NCBI GenBank assembly: GCA_034408745.1
Contig: JAWXCM010000057.1
Location: forward strand, 1 to 37,191
Direction of reading: 5' to 3'
Source of the DNA: JAWXCM01 sp034408745
GTDB lineage: Bacteria > Acidobacteriota > Terriglobia > Bryobacterales > Bryobacteraceae
DNA length: 37,191 bases
Shown here: piece after piece, positions 8,192 to 15,592 of the stretch
Position numbering within the stretch: position 1 is the first letter of the stretch
Layout of the letters: the number at the start of each line of letters is the position of its first letter
Program-made: the position numbers and the translations under genes
Notes under the pieces: generated by a model
Databases searched by the model: none
Told to the model about the DNA's origin: nothing
What the model saw: only the letters and a program-made list of their open reading frames with translations

Positions 8192-9325
8192 TCAGCTGCG
8201 CATCTGGCGAAGCGCCATATCGAGCGCTTCCACGAAGTAGTAGTCGCCCCAGATTACCGATTCATTCACGCCCAGGTTCTTGTGCATGTGGTACACACCA
8301 CCCTTCACAATGCCCTGCCAGCCGTCGGTCCCCTTAGCCAGGTACTTGTCGCACAGCGTTCGAAGAATGCGCACGGCGGTGGAGAAGTAAAAGTGCCCCT
8401 TCATCGGATCCGATACGAGGCGGCAGAGTCGCAGCAGAGCCGCCGCTGTGATGGCGGCTGCCGATGTGTCGACGAGCTTGCGGGTGTCGGCGGGAGCGTT
8501 GAAGTCCCAGGATGGCATCCCGTCGGGCCCGGCATGGGTGATGAAGAAGTCCGCGCAGGCGCCAGCTGTCTCGAGGAAGCGCGGGTCGCGGCTGTACTCG
8601 TGAGAAATGGTGAAGCCGTAGATTGCCCAGGCAAGGCCGCGAGCCCAGCAGGAATCGGCCCGTACGCCCTGCTGCGTGGTCTGGTGCAGGAACTCGCCTG
8701 TCTCGATGTCGAAGATTCCTTCGTGCGCCACGGACCCGTCGCCGCGCACCAGCACCTTGCGCGTGGTGAGCGAATGCTTCACCGCGATGTCGCGCAGGAC
8801 GCGGTCCCCGGTCTCGCGAGCCGCGTAGAAAATCAGGCTCACGTTCATCATGATGTCGATGTAGATGGAGTTATCCGCTGCCACCGAGCGCAGATATCCA
8901 CCGGGGTCCTGAAAACGCTCGGCCAGCGTCTGGCCCGCCTGAATCATGGTTTGCCGAACTTCCGGCCTGCCGGTGATGCCGTACCAGCGGAGGTAGGTTG
9001 GCAGGAAGAGGAATCCCAGATCGTGGCTGTCGCGGTCGAATTTTCGTTCTTCCAGCGGCTTCGAGTAGCGCACCGCCAGATCCATCCAGCGGTCCGATTC
9101 GGGCGACCCTGGTCCCGCATACTTTTGAAAAATCCACATCATGCCCGGGAGGAATCCGTCGCACCACACCGACCATGCGGCATCGCTGTGCTTCCAGCGG
9201 CCCGACTCGGTGTGAATCGGATAAACGTCCGGCTCTTCATCGACAAACGTGCGGATCTGAGCCTGGGCGAACTGCATGGCGCCCTGAAACAGGCTCCGGT
9301 CTGTTTCCAGTTCGAACTGAATCAC
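8192..9325 (-). CDS. Glycoside hydrolase family 88, unsaturated glucuronyl hydrolase
   Basis: A 377-residue enzyme expected to remove the 4,5-unsaturated uronic acid left by polysaccharide lyases on oligosaccharides from glycosaminoglycans, gellan, xanthan or similar polymers. The alpha6/alpha6-barrel motifs are visible: SHDLGFLF with D102, YIDIMMNVSLIF with D157, RGLAWAIYGF and SVIWGDYYFVEAL. The two Asp residues correspond to the catalytic pair described for Bacillus UGL. There is no signal peptide, so it acts in the cytoplasm. The start is GTG at 9325, overlapping the upstream gene's TGA as GTGA, which implies translational coupling with the exported protein upstream. Whether the substrate is sulfated cannot be read from the sequence. 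Confidence 0.9.
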   Translation of the reverse strand: MIQFELETDRSLFQGAMQFAQAQIRTFVDEEPDVYPIHTESGRWKHSDAAWSVWCDGFLPGMMWIFQKYAGPGSPESDRWMDLAVRYSKPLEERKFDRDSHDLGFLFLPTYLRWYGITGRPEVRQTMIQAGQTLAERFQDPGGYLRSVAADNSIYIDIMMNVSLIFYAARETGDRVLRDIAVKHSLTTRKVLVRGDGSVAHEGIFDIETGEFLHQTTQQGVRADSCWARGLAWAIYGFTISHEYSRDPRFLETAGACADFFITHAGPDGMPSWDFNAPADTRKLVDTSAAAITAAALLRLCRLVSDPMKGHFYFSTAVRILRTLCDKYLAKGTDGWQGIVKGGVYHMHKNLGVNESVIWGDYYFVEALDMALRQMRS

Positions 9326-10590
9326 TGTTGGTCCTCATTCCGAACGGGCCGCGTCATCCAGTTCATACGCAGACCTCGCCGGAGTTGCATGGTGCCTTCT
9401 TTGACGAATATAAGGCTCCCTGTTATGGTCTCACTATCGCTGTCCGTCACGCCGGACAAACGTGAGTTGAGGTAATCCGGACTGGCGGTTGTCAGCGACT
9501 GCAACTTTGCCGACAGTCGGATTCTCCAGCCTGGAGCTTCCATCTCTGTCAGGAGAACGCCGGTGGCAATCGTCGGAAATCGACCGCCGGCCATGCCGCG
9601 GCGAATGTGTGTCACACGTCCGTGGACCACCGCGCCTTTCGCGATGACAACGCCGCTCCCCATCTTCACGGGTCGCTGCAGGATTGCGGTTATCGGATCG
9701 CCCACGGCTGCATCGCGGAACTTGATTTCCGACTCCAGCGCGAGCTCGAGCATCAGCCCCGGAGGCGCGTCCATCACACGCTCTGGCTGACGAGGTTCGG
9801 CCGCCGCCTCGGCCGTGACCTCATCCTCATCCACAATGAGTCGCGATTCGCCCGAGTATTGCCGGCACTGGCTGAAAGTGGTGCGGTTGGTGTTGTCATT
9901 GCCGCTGCGGTCCGACATGTTCAGCTCGGACTTGGCGGGCAGCAGAAAATCTTCGGAGCCGATTCGTACGCGCTGATATTCCACCGCATCGTTGGTGGAG
10001 GCAAGACGCATATAGGACGGGATGTCGTCGGCGTGAACCTCCAGACGGAGGGCATCCAGCGTGGCCACGTCGACCCAGAATGTTCCGCTGTAGCCGACCA
10101 CGGCTTCATTGATGCCGTCTCGCACGTGGTAGCCGCTTCGCTCCTGCGGCACTATAAACGTCCATTTGTGCGCGTTCCGACCCTTGTAGGTCTCGGTGCC
10201 TTCGTACTTATATTTGGCCGAAGCGCCCATGAAGACGGCCCTGGCATGCAGGCCGAAGCTGCCGGTTCCAATCGCGCCGCCCTTCACCATCTGGCTGATC
10301 TCTGTGTCGACAAACCTGCCCGTGCCGGGCCAGGAGAACAGTTCCTTGCCGTCGAGCAGCGCGACTTCGATGCGTACGACGTCGTTGATGGTGGGCTTTT
10401 TCCGGGGGGAGACGCGCTCACTGCGTTCGATGGTCTGGAGGCAGGTGTAGTTCGGCAGACTGGTGAGCATGCGCCCCATGTGGTAGCGCACGCGCTGCAC
10501 GAGAATCAGTTCGGGCGACACCGTGTCGGCGGCGCAGACTCCGAACGAGGCCAGCAAAAGGAGGCCTGTAACTCGCTGCATGACACGCAT
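9322..10590 (-). CDS. Exported protein of unknown function, two-domain
   Basis: A 422-residue exported protein not assigned to a named family. It starts MRVMQRVTGLLLLASFGVCA, a signal peptide with a likely cut after the first Ala of the following AADTV. Residues to about 250 resemble the LolA/LolB-like outer-membrane assembly fold often seen in Acidobacteria: PNYTCLQTIERSER, then strands with a conserved-looking TFWVD and LRLEVHADDIPSY. The last 130 residues contain GDPITAILQRPVKMGSG and IAKGAVVHGRVTHIRRG, resembling the barrel segment of VirB10/TrbI-like proteins; this is a loose likeness. The ATG at 10590 (or 10581) is chosen because a TTG further up, at 10629, would overlap the divergent gene and precede the signal peptide. 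Its stop overlaps the GH88 start. Confidence 0.7.
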   Translation of the reverse strand: MRVMQRVTGLLLLASFGVCAADTVSPELILVQRVRYHMGRMLTSLPNYTCLQTIERSERVSPRKKPTINDVVRIEVALLDGKELFSWPGTGRFVDTEISQMVKGGAIGTGSFGLHARAVFMGASAKYKYEGTETYKGRNAHKWTFIVPQERSGYHVRDGINEAVVGYSGTFWVDVATLDALRLEVHADDIPSYMRLASTNDAVEYQRVRIGSEDFLLPAKSELNMSDRSGNDNTNRTTFSQCRQYSGESRLIVDEDEVTAEAAAEPRQPERVMDAPPGLMLELALESEIKFRDAAVGDPITAILQRPVKMGSGVVIAKGAVVHGRVTHIRRGMAGGRFPTIATGVLLTEMEAPGWRIRLSAKLQSLTTASPDYLNSRLSGVTDSDSETITGSLIFVKEGTMQLRRGLRMNWMTRPVRNEDQQ

Positions 10591-10622
10591 TATAGCGGCC
10601 TGGCTCTGGTACCATCTGACAG

Positions 10623-10853
10623 ATGGCAACCAAGGTAACGATTATTAAGAATGGGCCGGTCCGGATCGAAGGCGACTTTGAAATCGTCGATTACGAGGGC
10701 GGGACTTTCGGTCTCGCTGGCCGTCAGGTGATCTCACTGTGCCGCTGTGGACTGGCGCAGAACAAACCGTTTTGCGACGGCACGCACGGGCGTGAGGGCT
10801 TTATGTCCGACTGCAAAGCCCGTGAACTGCCGCCGCCCGTCAAGAAGGGCTGA
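10623..10853 (+). CDS. CDGSH iron-sulfur domain protein (mitoNEET-type)
   Basis: A 76-residue protein with a single CDGSH domain that should bind a [2Fe-2S] cluster through three Cys and one His: C40, C42, C51 and H55 in LCRCGLAQNKPFCDGTHG. The ligand spacing (Cys-X-Cys-X8-Cys-X3-His) matches mitoNEET exactly. No signal peptide or membrane anchor is seen, so it is probably a soluble cytoplasmic electron-transfer or cluster-transfer protein. The ATG at 10623 has no clear ribosome site and lies 32 bases from the divergent exported-protein start. The gene is convergent with the FAD oxidoreductase gene 20 bases away, so a functional redox link between the two is possible but only positional. Confidence 0.93.
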   Translation: MATKVTIIKNGPVRIEGDFEIVDYEGGTFGLAGRQVISLCRCGLAQNKPFCDGTHGREGFMSDCKARELPPPVKKG

Positions 10854-10855
10854 TC

Positions 10856-10887
10856 GCTGCAAGCTGCCTGGAATCAGGCGTAGCAGC
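10856..10887. terminator. Nested hairpin between convergent genes
   Basis: GCCTG (10866-10870) pairs with CAGGC (10875-10879) around GAAT. Outside it, GCTGC (10856-10860) pairs with GCAGC (10883-10887). The structure overlaps the last codons of the FAD oxidoreductase gene and follows the CDGSH stop. No T-run follows; bidirectional termination is inferred from position. Confidence 0.35.
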
Positions 10888-12853
10888 GAACTTCGACGAT
10901 TCGGGCGTTGTCGTCCCCGTTCGTCTTTGTGACGTGAATTCGAACCGCCACCGCTTCGACCGCTTCAAAGCGGTGGCGGTTCTGCCTCTGATGATTCCCC
11001 TTTACCTTCGCGATTTCCCGCAGCTTGCCGTCCTGCTTCACAGACACCGTATAGTCGCTTACCGTCTCCGGCTGGGGCGCTCGCACGATTCCGCGCGTCA
11101 CTCCGTCCGATGAGCTGAGCGTGAGCTCGCGTTTCAGACCGCTGTCGAACGTGAGTTGGACGCGGCTGATGCGCTGCGGCTTGTCCCAGGCCAGTTCCAG
11201 CCAGGCTCCCTCGGCCGTCAGCGGGGCGGCCCAGTGGTGCAGTTCGGCCGGTTCGCCTTTTTTGTCGGGGATGTCGCGGAGGCAGCCGTCGACCACGAGG
11301 GTCGCTTTCGCGTTGCCCAACTCGGCGGACGCGGTGATCTTCGCGTTCCGGGCGAGGTCTGCCGGATCCACATTGCGTACGCTCTTGATGGTCTGGTCGT
11401 CGCGTATCAGCCTCTGTTGCAGGCTCGACACGAGCTTCGGATCCTTCGCCAGTTGTCGAGGCGTGATTCCGCGTTCGCAGCAGATCTGCGCCGCGGTTCC
11501 GACTGCCTGGCCGATCACCGCGCAGGTGCCCATGACGCGCGTCGAAGTGAAGGCGGCGTGGGTGGCGCTGATGTTGCGGCCGGCCATCATCAGATTCGAC
11601 ACGTTGCGGCTGTACATCGACCGGAACGGGATGTCGAAGACTTCATCGGGCCGAATTACGGTGTTTGGCGGGAGATCCGAACGGTCGAACCCTCCGGGCG
11701 GGTGGTCGTCGAGCGGCCAGCCTCCAATGGCGACCGCGTCGTCGAACCGGCCGGTGAGCAGGTCGCTTTGCGTCAGCAGGTGGTCGCCTTCCAGACGGCG
11801 GCTGCCGCGTTTGCCGGGCATCATGCCGACCCAGTTCAGCGCCCAGTTGGCGGCATCGGGGAAATCGCCGCTGTTTTTGATGTAGTCCCAGACGCCCATC
11901 GTGATCGAGAGGAGCTCGAAGCGGATGCGCTCATTGTGACGGATGGTGTCGAGGTCGCCGCCCCACTCGATCCACCAGTAGCCGTACTCCCAGTTCTCGG
12001 GGCCGACTTTCCGGAATTTCAGGTGCTCTTTGGTCACCTTGCGCGACCACTTCGGCGGAGTGAAGGGCATCGGACGGCGGTGGAGCTGGGAGGTAAACAG
12101 GATGCTGGAGCCGAGCGTTTCCTGGTCGGCCTTCACCGGGGCCAGCGATTCTTTGAACTCGCCACGGGCCTCGCGGCCGCTGCGGTACTCGGCGCCAGCC
12201 TCGACGCCGAGCCGGGAATCGCCGGTGGCGTCGACGAAAATTTTCGCGTTGACGCGGTAGATGTGCTCGGACTTATCGCTGCGGGCGAGTACGCGCTGAA
12301 TTTTGCCGTTCTTTACCTCCGCGGAATAGAGGACGGTTTCCAGCAGCAGCGTGATGTTGGGCTCGCTCACGACTTTGTCGTACAGGAGGAGGTCCCAAAG
12401 TTCCCAGCAGCGTTGGGGGTTATTGGCTGCGTCGTCGAGGCGGAACTCTTCGATGAGCCCGGTTTCGCGCCACCCGGGTCGACCCTTGTGGCAACTGGAG
12501 CCGACCACGTGCATTTTCACTTCGCTCGACGAGTTGCCGCCGAGGCGGGAACGATCCTGAACCAGGACCACCTTCGAGCCGTTGCGGGCGGCCGAGATCG
12601 CTGCGCACACGCCGGAGAGTCCGCCGCCTGCGACGAAGACGTCGGTCTCAAGGTCGACCACGGTCATGTGGGGTTCAGCGGCGAGCAGCCGGTTCGGGCG
12701 CGCCGGGACCAGTTTGTTGAAGTCGGCCTGAGTGGGCTGGAAGACAGGGGCGGGAGTCTGAGCGAGGAGTTGATCACCCAGAACCACGAGGGAGTAACCA
12801 CCGGCTCCGTAACTGAGGAGGTCTCTGCGTCGCATGGATCTATAATATTCCAT
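10874..12853 (-). CDS. Tat-exported FAD-dependent oxidoreductase with discoidin-like C-terminus
   Basis: A 659-residue flavoprotein of the FAD_oxidored type found in polysaccharide-use loci of Acidobacteria and Planctomycetes, sometimes annotated xanthan-lyase-like. The Tat-like signal MRRRDLLSYGAGG starts at residue 7. The dinucleotide-binding loop VAGGGLSGVCAA is at about 74-85, followed by the acidic strand end and RLGGNSSSEV. Mid-protein segments include IFVDATGDSRLG and SRNVSNLMMAGRNISATHAA, both typical of the family's FAD domain. Residues from about 510 on (ITASAELGNAKATLVVDG, WLELAWDKPQRISRVQL) look like an F5/8-type carbohydrate-binding sandwich. Starts at 12853 and 12835 are both possible; neither has a strong ribosome site. 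The substrate is unknown. Confidence 0.85.
   Translation of the reverse strand: MEYYRSMRRRDLLSYGAGGYSLVVLGDQLLAQTPAPVFQPTQADFNKLVPARPNRLLAAEPHMTVVDLETDVFVAGGGLSGVCAAISAARNGSKVVLVQDRSRLGGNSSSEVKMHVVGSSCHKGRPGWRETGLIEEFRLDDAANNPQRCWELWDLLLYDKVVSEPNITLLLETVLYSAEVKNGKIQRVLARSDKSEHIYRVNAKIFVDATGDSRLGVEAGAEYRSGREARGEFKESLAPVKADQETLGSSILFTSQLHRRPMPFTPPKWSRKVTKEHLKFRKVGPENWEYGYWWIEWGGDLDTIRHNERIRFELLSITMGVWDYIKNSGDFPDAANWALNWVGMMPGKRGSRRLEGDHLLTQSDLLTGRFDDAVAIGGWPLDDHPPGGFDRSDLPPNTVIRPDEVFDIPFRSMYSRNVSNLMMAGRNISATHAAFTSTRVMGTCAVIGQAVGTAAQICCERGITPRQLAKDPKLVSSLQQRLIRDDQTIKSVRNVDPADLARNAKITASAELGNAKATLVVDGCLRDIPDKKGEPAELHHWAAPLTAEGAWLELAWDKPQRISRVQLTFDSGLKRELTLSSSDGVTRGIVRAPQPETVSDYTVSVKQDGKLREIAKVKGNHQRQNRHRFEAVEAVAVRIHVTKTNGDDNARIVEVRCYA
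10942..10982. repeat. Perfect 15-bp inverted repeat inside the FAD oxidoreductase gene
   Basis: GAACCGCCACCGCTT (10942-10956) is the exact reverse complement of AAGCGGTGGCGGTTC (10968-10982), separated by 11 bases. It lies near the 3' end of the coding region and would form a very stable hairpin in the mRNA. Confidence 0.85.
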
Positions 12854-12869
12854 TTCAGCAGAGGTGCTG

Positions 12870-12915
12870 AAGCGGTTAGGCCGACAAGCGGTTAAGCCGA
12901 CAAGCGGTTAAGCCG
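12870..12915. repeat. 16-bp tandem repeat, nearly three copies
   Basis: Units AAGCGGTTAGGCCGAC (12870-12885) and AAGCGGTTAAGCCGAC (12886-12901), with a third incomplete copy to 12915 that runs into the adjacent hairpin. It is located between the FAD oxidoreductase start and the IPT/TIG gene stop, in what should be the oxidoreductase's upstream region. Confidence 0.85.
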
Positions 12916-12941
12916 GGAAGCTGCCGGAGCGGCTTCCCGGC
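12912..12941 (-). terminator. Strong hairpin downstream of the IPT/TIG gene
   Basis: GCCGGGAAGCTGC (12912-12924) pairs with GCGGCTTCCCGGC (12929-12941), one G-T pair, with a CGGA loop. It follows the IPT/TIG gene's stop on the minus strand. The downstream minus-strand bases are only TTAACC, so the T-run is poor. It is a terminator-like or RNA-stabilising element. Confidence 0.55.
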
Positions 12942-12951
12942 GGTAAACAAA

Positions 12952-13314
12952 CTACTCTTCGATCACCACGCGAACCGGTTCTTCAATGAGGATCGGCTCC
13001 ACACTGCGCACCAGGACAACGATTCGGTACGCACCAGCTTTTGTATTCTGGGGAACTTTGAACTTCAGTTCCTTTTCCGCCTGGCTGGTTACCTCGACTT
13101 TGGCATTCTTGCCATTGGCGGACAGATAAACTTCCGCCACGATTTTCTTGTCGAGGTTGTCGCCGGTGACGGTAATTTCCGAGCCGGCTTTGGCGGTGTA
13201 GGGGTCCACGGTCCGCATCAGCGGAGTGGGCATGGGTTCGGTTTTGGGATCGACTGGGGCAGCTGCGAAAACGGTCTGCAGCACAAGAACGGACGTGAGT
13301 AGCGCCAGGCGCAT
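12952..13314 (-). CDS. Small exported IPT/TIG-domain protein
   Basis: A 120-residue protein: signal peptide MRLALLTSVLVLQTVFAAAP, a short Pro-rich linker, then one immunoglobulin-like IPT/TIG domain at about residues 35-118. The domain starts with VDPYTAKAGSEITVTGDNLD and has the later strands ELKFKVPQNTKAGAYRIVV, the usual pattern of conserved Gly, Asn and Pro. The start at 13314 is well supported by AGGAGG six bases upstream. IPT/TIG domains mostly serve protein or sugar binding at the surface, so the likely role is a small periplasmic or surface binding protein. Nothing nearby gives a partner. Confidence 0.8.
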   Translation of the reverse strand: MRLALLTSVLVLQTVFAAAPVDPKTEPMPTPLMRTVDPYTAKAGSEITVTGDNLDKKIVAEVYLSANGKNAKVEVTSQAEKELKFKVPQNTKAGAYRIVVLVRSVEPILIEEPVRVVIEE

Positions 13315-13635
13315 AGGGTGCCTCCTGAAATCTCTGCCAGAACAGAGTGCAAGATTCTGGCCATTAGCCGACCACCCAGTACTTGTGTGTTATTTCGACA
13401 GTTTTCGAAGAAAGACGTTCGTTTACCGGCGCGGAGGCGTTTGTTTTGGGTGTGATCACCCCGGAATGGGTGCGCCAAAAGACTCGCCTTGCTGGCGACT
13501 CGTGCTGTGCCTGCGCACCCATAATCGGAATTAAGTAGGAAAGGACTGGAAATGTGTCGGGTTCGGGTATAAACTGTGCGCAACCACTGTTCTCCGCCGC
13601 TGGAATGCGAGATGCTAATGAAGAGGGACCCTGAC
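13315..13635. other. 321-base divergent intergenic region
   Basis: It holds the ribosome site of the minus-strand IPT/TIG gene at its left end, a structured segment at 13468-13520, and on the right a TATAAA at 13568-13573 that could be a -10 element for the receiver-like gene, without a convincing -35. No small protein with a ribosome site was found. An in-frame GTG at 13576 and ATGs at 13612 and 13618 are alternative starts for the next gene. Confidence 0.5.
13468..13520. other. Candidate structured RNA element
   Basis: GGGTGCGC (13468-13475) is exactly complementary to GCGCACCC (13513-13520). Inside this, TCGCC (13484-13488) pairs with GGCGA (13494-13498) around TTGCT. It matches no riboswitch class I know, and the strand of transcription is not evident. 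Confidence 0.35.
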
Positions 13636-14091
13636 ATGAACGATCCAGGATTATCGGTAAGCGTTCTGACCGTCAGTCCATTTGACTCGGATCTGGTGAT
13701 CCTGTCCAATGTAATCAGCCACTCCGCCTGGACGCATCGCTCGGCGCGGACACTGGAAGAAGCTCGAACGGCGCTGGCCGTCGAAGACGTGAATGTAGTG
13801 CTGTGTGAGGCTCACCTGCCTGACGGAGACTGGAAAGATCTCCTGGATTTCACATCAGAGCTACAGACACCACCCGAATTGATCGTGCTTTCCCGGCATG
13901 CCGATGCACGACTGTGGGCAAAGGTACTAAACGTGGGTGCCTGGGATGTTTTGGTGCCGCCATTCCTTCCCAGAGACGTTTATCGAACCGTTCACCACGC
14001 GTTTCGCCACTGGTCCGACACATCGCGTCTACGGCGAAAGCGGGTACAAAGCGCAGAGCCCGCTGTGAAGATTTCCGCAGCGGGCGGCTGA
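13636..14091 (+). CDS. Degenerate response-regulator receiver protein
   Basis: A 151-residue single-domain protein with the alternating strand/helix pattern of a CheY-like receiver and a short Arg-rich tail (RLRRKRVQSAEP). The strands are VSVLTVS (about 8-14), VNVVLCE (52-58), PELIVLS (80-86) and WDVLVP (103-108). The usual acidic pair after strand one is Ser-Pro, the phospho-acceptor Asp is Glu58 (CEAHLPDGDW), and the conserved Lys near the end is replaced within VLVPPF. Only the Ser/Thr position (S86) fits. Conventional phosphorylation is therefore unlikely. The ATG at 13636 is chosen because AGAGGG lies nine bases upstream; earlier in-frame starts exist at 13576 (GTG), 13612 and 13618. It is convergent with a chemoreceptor, but no partner is proven. 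Confidence 0.75.
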   Translation: MNDPGLSVSVLTVSPFDSDLVILSNVISHSAWTHRSARTLEEARTALAVEDVNVVLCEAHLPDGDWKDLLDFTSELQTPPELIVLSRHADARLWAKVLNVGAWDVLVPPFLPRDVYRTVHHAFRHWSDTSRLRRKRVQSAEPAVKISAAGG

Positions 14092-14110
14092 GCATTTTTC
14101 ACGGAACGAA

Positions 14111-15568
14111 TTACCGGTGGCGAGCTGCTGAGGTTGACTGTTCGCCGCCCACCATCGCTGCCAGGCGTCGGACGACGTCGTTCATTACCCTTGCCTGTTC
14201 GGACATCGACACACTGACCGTCGCGCTCTGCTCGGCGCTGGCTGCGGTGCGCTGTGTCACCGATTCCAGGTCCGTCAGCGCCGAGGAGATCTGATCGATA
14301 CCCTGCGCCTGTTCGTGCGAGCTGAGCTGCAGCTCGTCAACCAGTTGCTTCACCCGCGTGGTGCTTTCTGTAATGCTGGTGACGGAAACCACCATGTTTT
14401 CGATTTTTCGACTACCTTCCGCTGAGGTTGTGATGGAATCTTCGATGAGCGAAGCTGTGTCTCTGGCTGCCTGGGCGCACCGCTGAGCAAGCCTCCGCAC
14501 TTCGTCGGCGACCACCGCAAATCCCATTCCCGCATCGCCTGCCCTGGCGGCTTCGACTGCCGCGTTCAGCGCCAGAATGTTCGTCTGGAACGATATCTCG
14601 TCGATTACCTTGATGATTCTGGCGATCTTCTCACTGGATCCGCGAATCTCGCGCATGCTGGCCACCATTTCCTCCAGCGTGCCGTTGGCTTCGCAGACCC
14701 TGCGGTCCACTTCGCTCATCACCTGAGCGGCATGACGCGAAGAATCGGCATTCTTCTGAGTCAGCGAACTCATCTCCTGGCTGGAAGCGGATGTTTCTTC
14801 GAGTGAGCCTGCCTGTCTCGAAGCCACTTCCGACATGGAGTGGCTCGATTCCGAGATCTGCTCCGAGGCGCCCGAGACTTCGGTGGCGCAGCGCGAGATC
14901 TCGCCTGTAAGGCCGCGCAACAACGCCGTGATACGCCGGACGGTGATGAACACGAAGGCCGTCACCGGCACCGACAGTGCACACAGCAGCAACATGACCC
15001 ACGAGGACTGCGCGCTCCTGCTTTCCGAGATGACTGCCGCTTCCGCCAGGCGCTTCTCTTCCTGAGTTACCAGCTCATGCGATTTCTCGCTGAGCCGGCG
15101 GATTCGCGGCGCCACCTGCTCGTCGAACGTTTTGAGAGCGACGTCGAGTTGCTGTGCGGAGAGCTGCTGCTGGAATTCCCTCTGGGCCTGGTCGACGCTG
15201 GCGTACAGCGTCTCCAGTTCCCGCAGCTCACCGCGCGAACCCTCTTCCGCCATGGAGTTCAGTTGTTCCACGCATCGCCGGACATCGGCGGCTGCCTGGT
15301 CAAAATCGCGCCGCTGCGTCTGTGCTTTGTCGAGCTGTTGCAGCACGAGGCTGAACGCGATGCCGCGATCCAGCGCAGCCATCTGCTCCGCCGATGCGCT
15401 CAGTTTGCCTGCAAGCACCTGACGTCGCGCCGTCACTTTTACGGCGTGGTCGAGTTCCTTGCGAAGGCCACCATTGATCTGCACGGATGCAATGCCTACC
15501 AACGCTGTGAGCGAGAAGGCCGCGCCGAAACTGACCAGAAGCTTTTTACCGATTGTCCAGTTGCTCAT
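14111..15568 (-). CDS. Methyl-accepting chemotaxis protein, HAMP-less
   Basis: A 485-residue chemoreceptor. The first membrane helix is at about residues 10-30. A helical periplasmic sensor of about 155 residues (four-helix-bundle type) follows, then the second membrane helix at about 190-210. The cytoplasmic signalling rod ends in the conserved hairpin tip around 322-350 with SFQTNILALNAAVEAARAGD and GFAVVADEVRRLAQR, the CheA/CheW contact region. After the second helix (VRRITALLRGLTGEISRC) the chain goes straight into SEQISESS-type methylation helices; I see no normal HAMP module. There is no CheR-binding pentapeptide at the C-terminus (ends AARHR). GGACGGAG precedes the ATG. It lies 24 bases downstream of the TonB-domain gene on the same strand. 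Confidence 0.93.
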   Translation of the reverse strand: MSNWTIGKKLLVSFGAAFSLTALVGIASVQINGGLRKELDHAVKVTARRQVLAGKLSASAEQMAALDRGIAFSLVLQQLDKAQTQRRDFDQAAADVRRCVEQLNSMAEEGSRGELRELETLYASVDQAQREFQQQLSAQQLDVALKTFDEQVAPRIRRLSEKSHELVTQEEKRLAEAAVISESRSAQSSWVMLLLCALSVPVTAFVFITVRRITALLRGLTGEISRCATEVSGASEQISESSHSMSEVASRQAGSLEETSASSQEMSSLTQKNADSSRHAAQVMSEVDRRVCEANGTLEEMVASMREIRGSSEKIARIIKVIDEISFQTNILALNAAVEAARAGDAGMGFAVVADEVRRLAQRCAQAARDTASLIEDSITTSAEGSRKIENMVVSVTSITESTTRVKQLVDELQLSSHEQAQGIDQISSALTDLESVTQRTAASAEQSATVSVSMSEQARVMNDVVRRLAAMVGGEQSTSAARHR

Positions 15569-15592
15569 TATGAAAACTCCGTCCTGGGGTGT

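Noticed and set aside
11156..12895. A 579-codon open frame on the plus strand opposite the FAD oxidoreductase
   Set aside because: It is antisense to a gene with clear family motifs, lacks a ribosome site and its translation is Arg/Gly/His-rich, as high-GC shadow frames are.
13218..13709. A 163-codon minus-strand frame across the divergent region
   Set aside because: It overlaps the IPT/TIG gene in another frame and the receiver gene in antisense, and has no ribosome site or domain.
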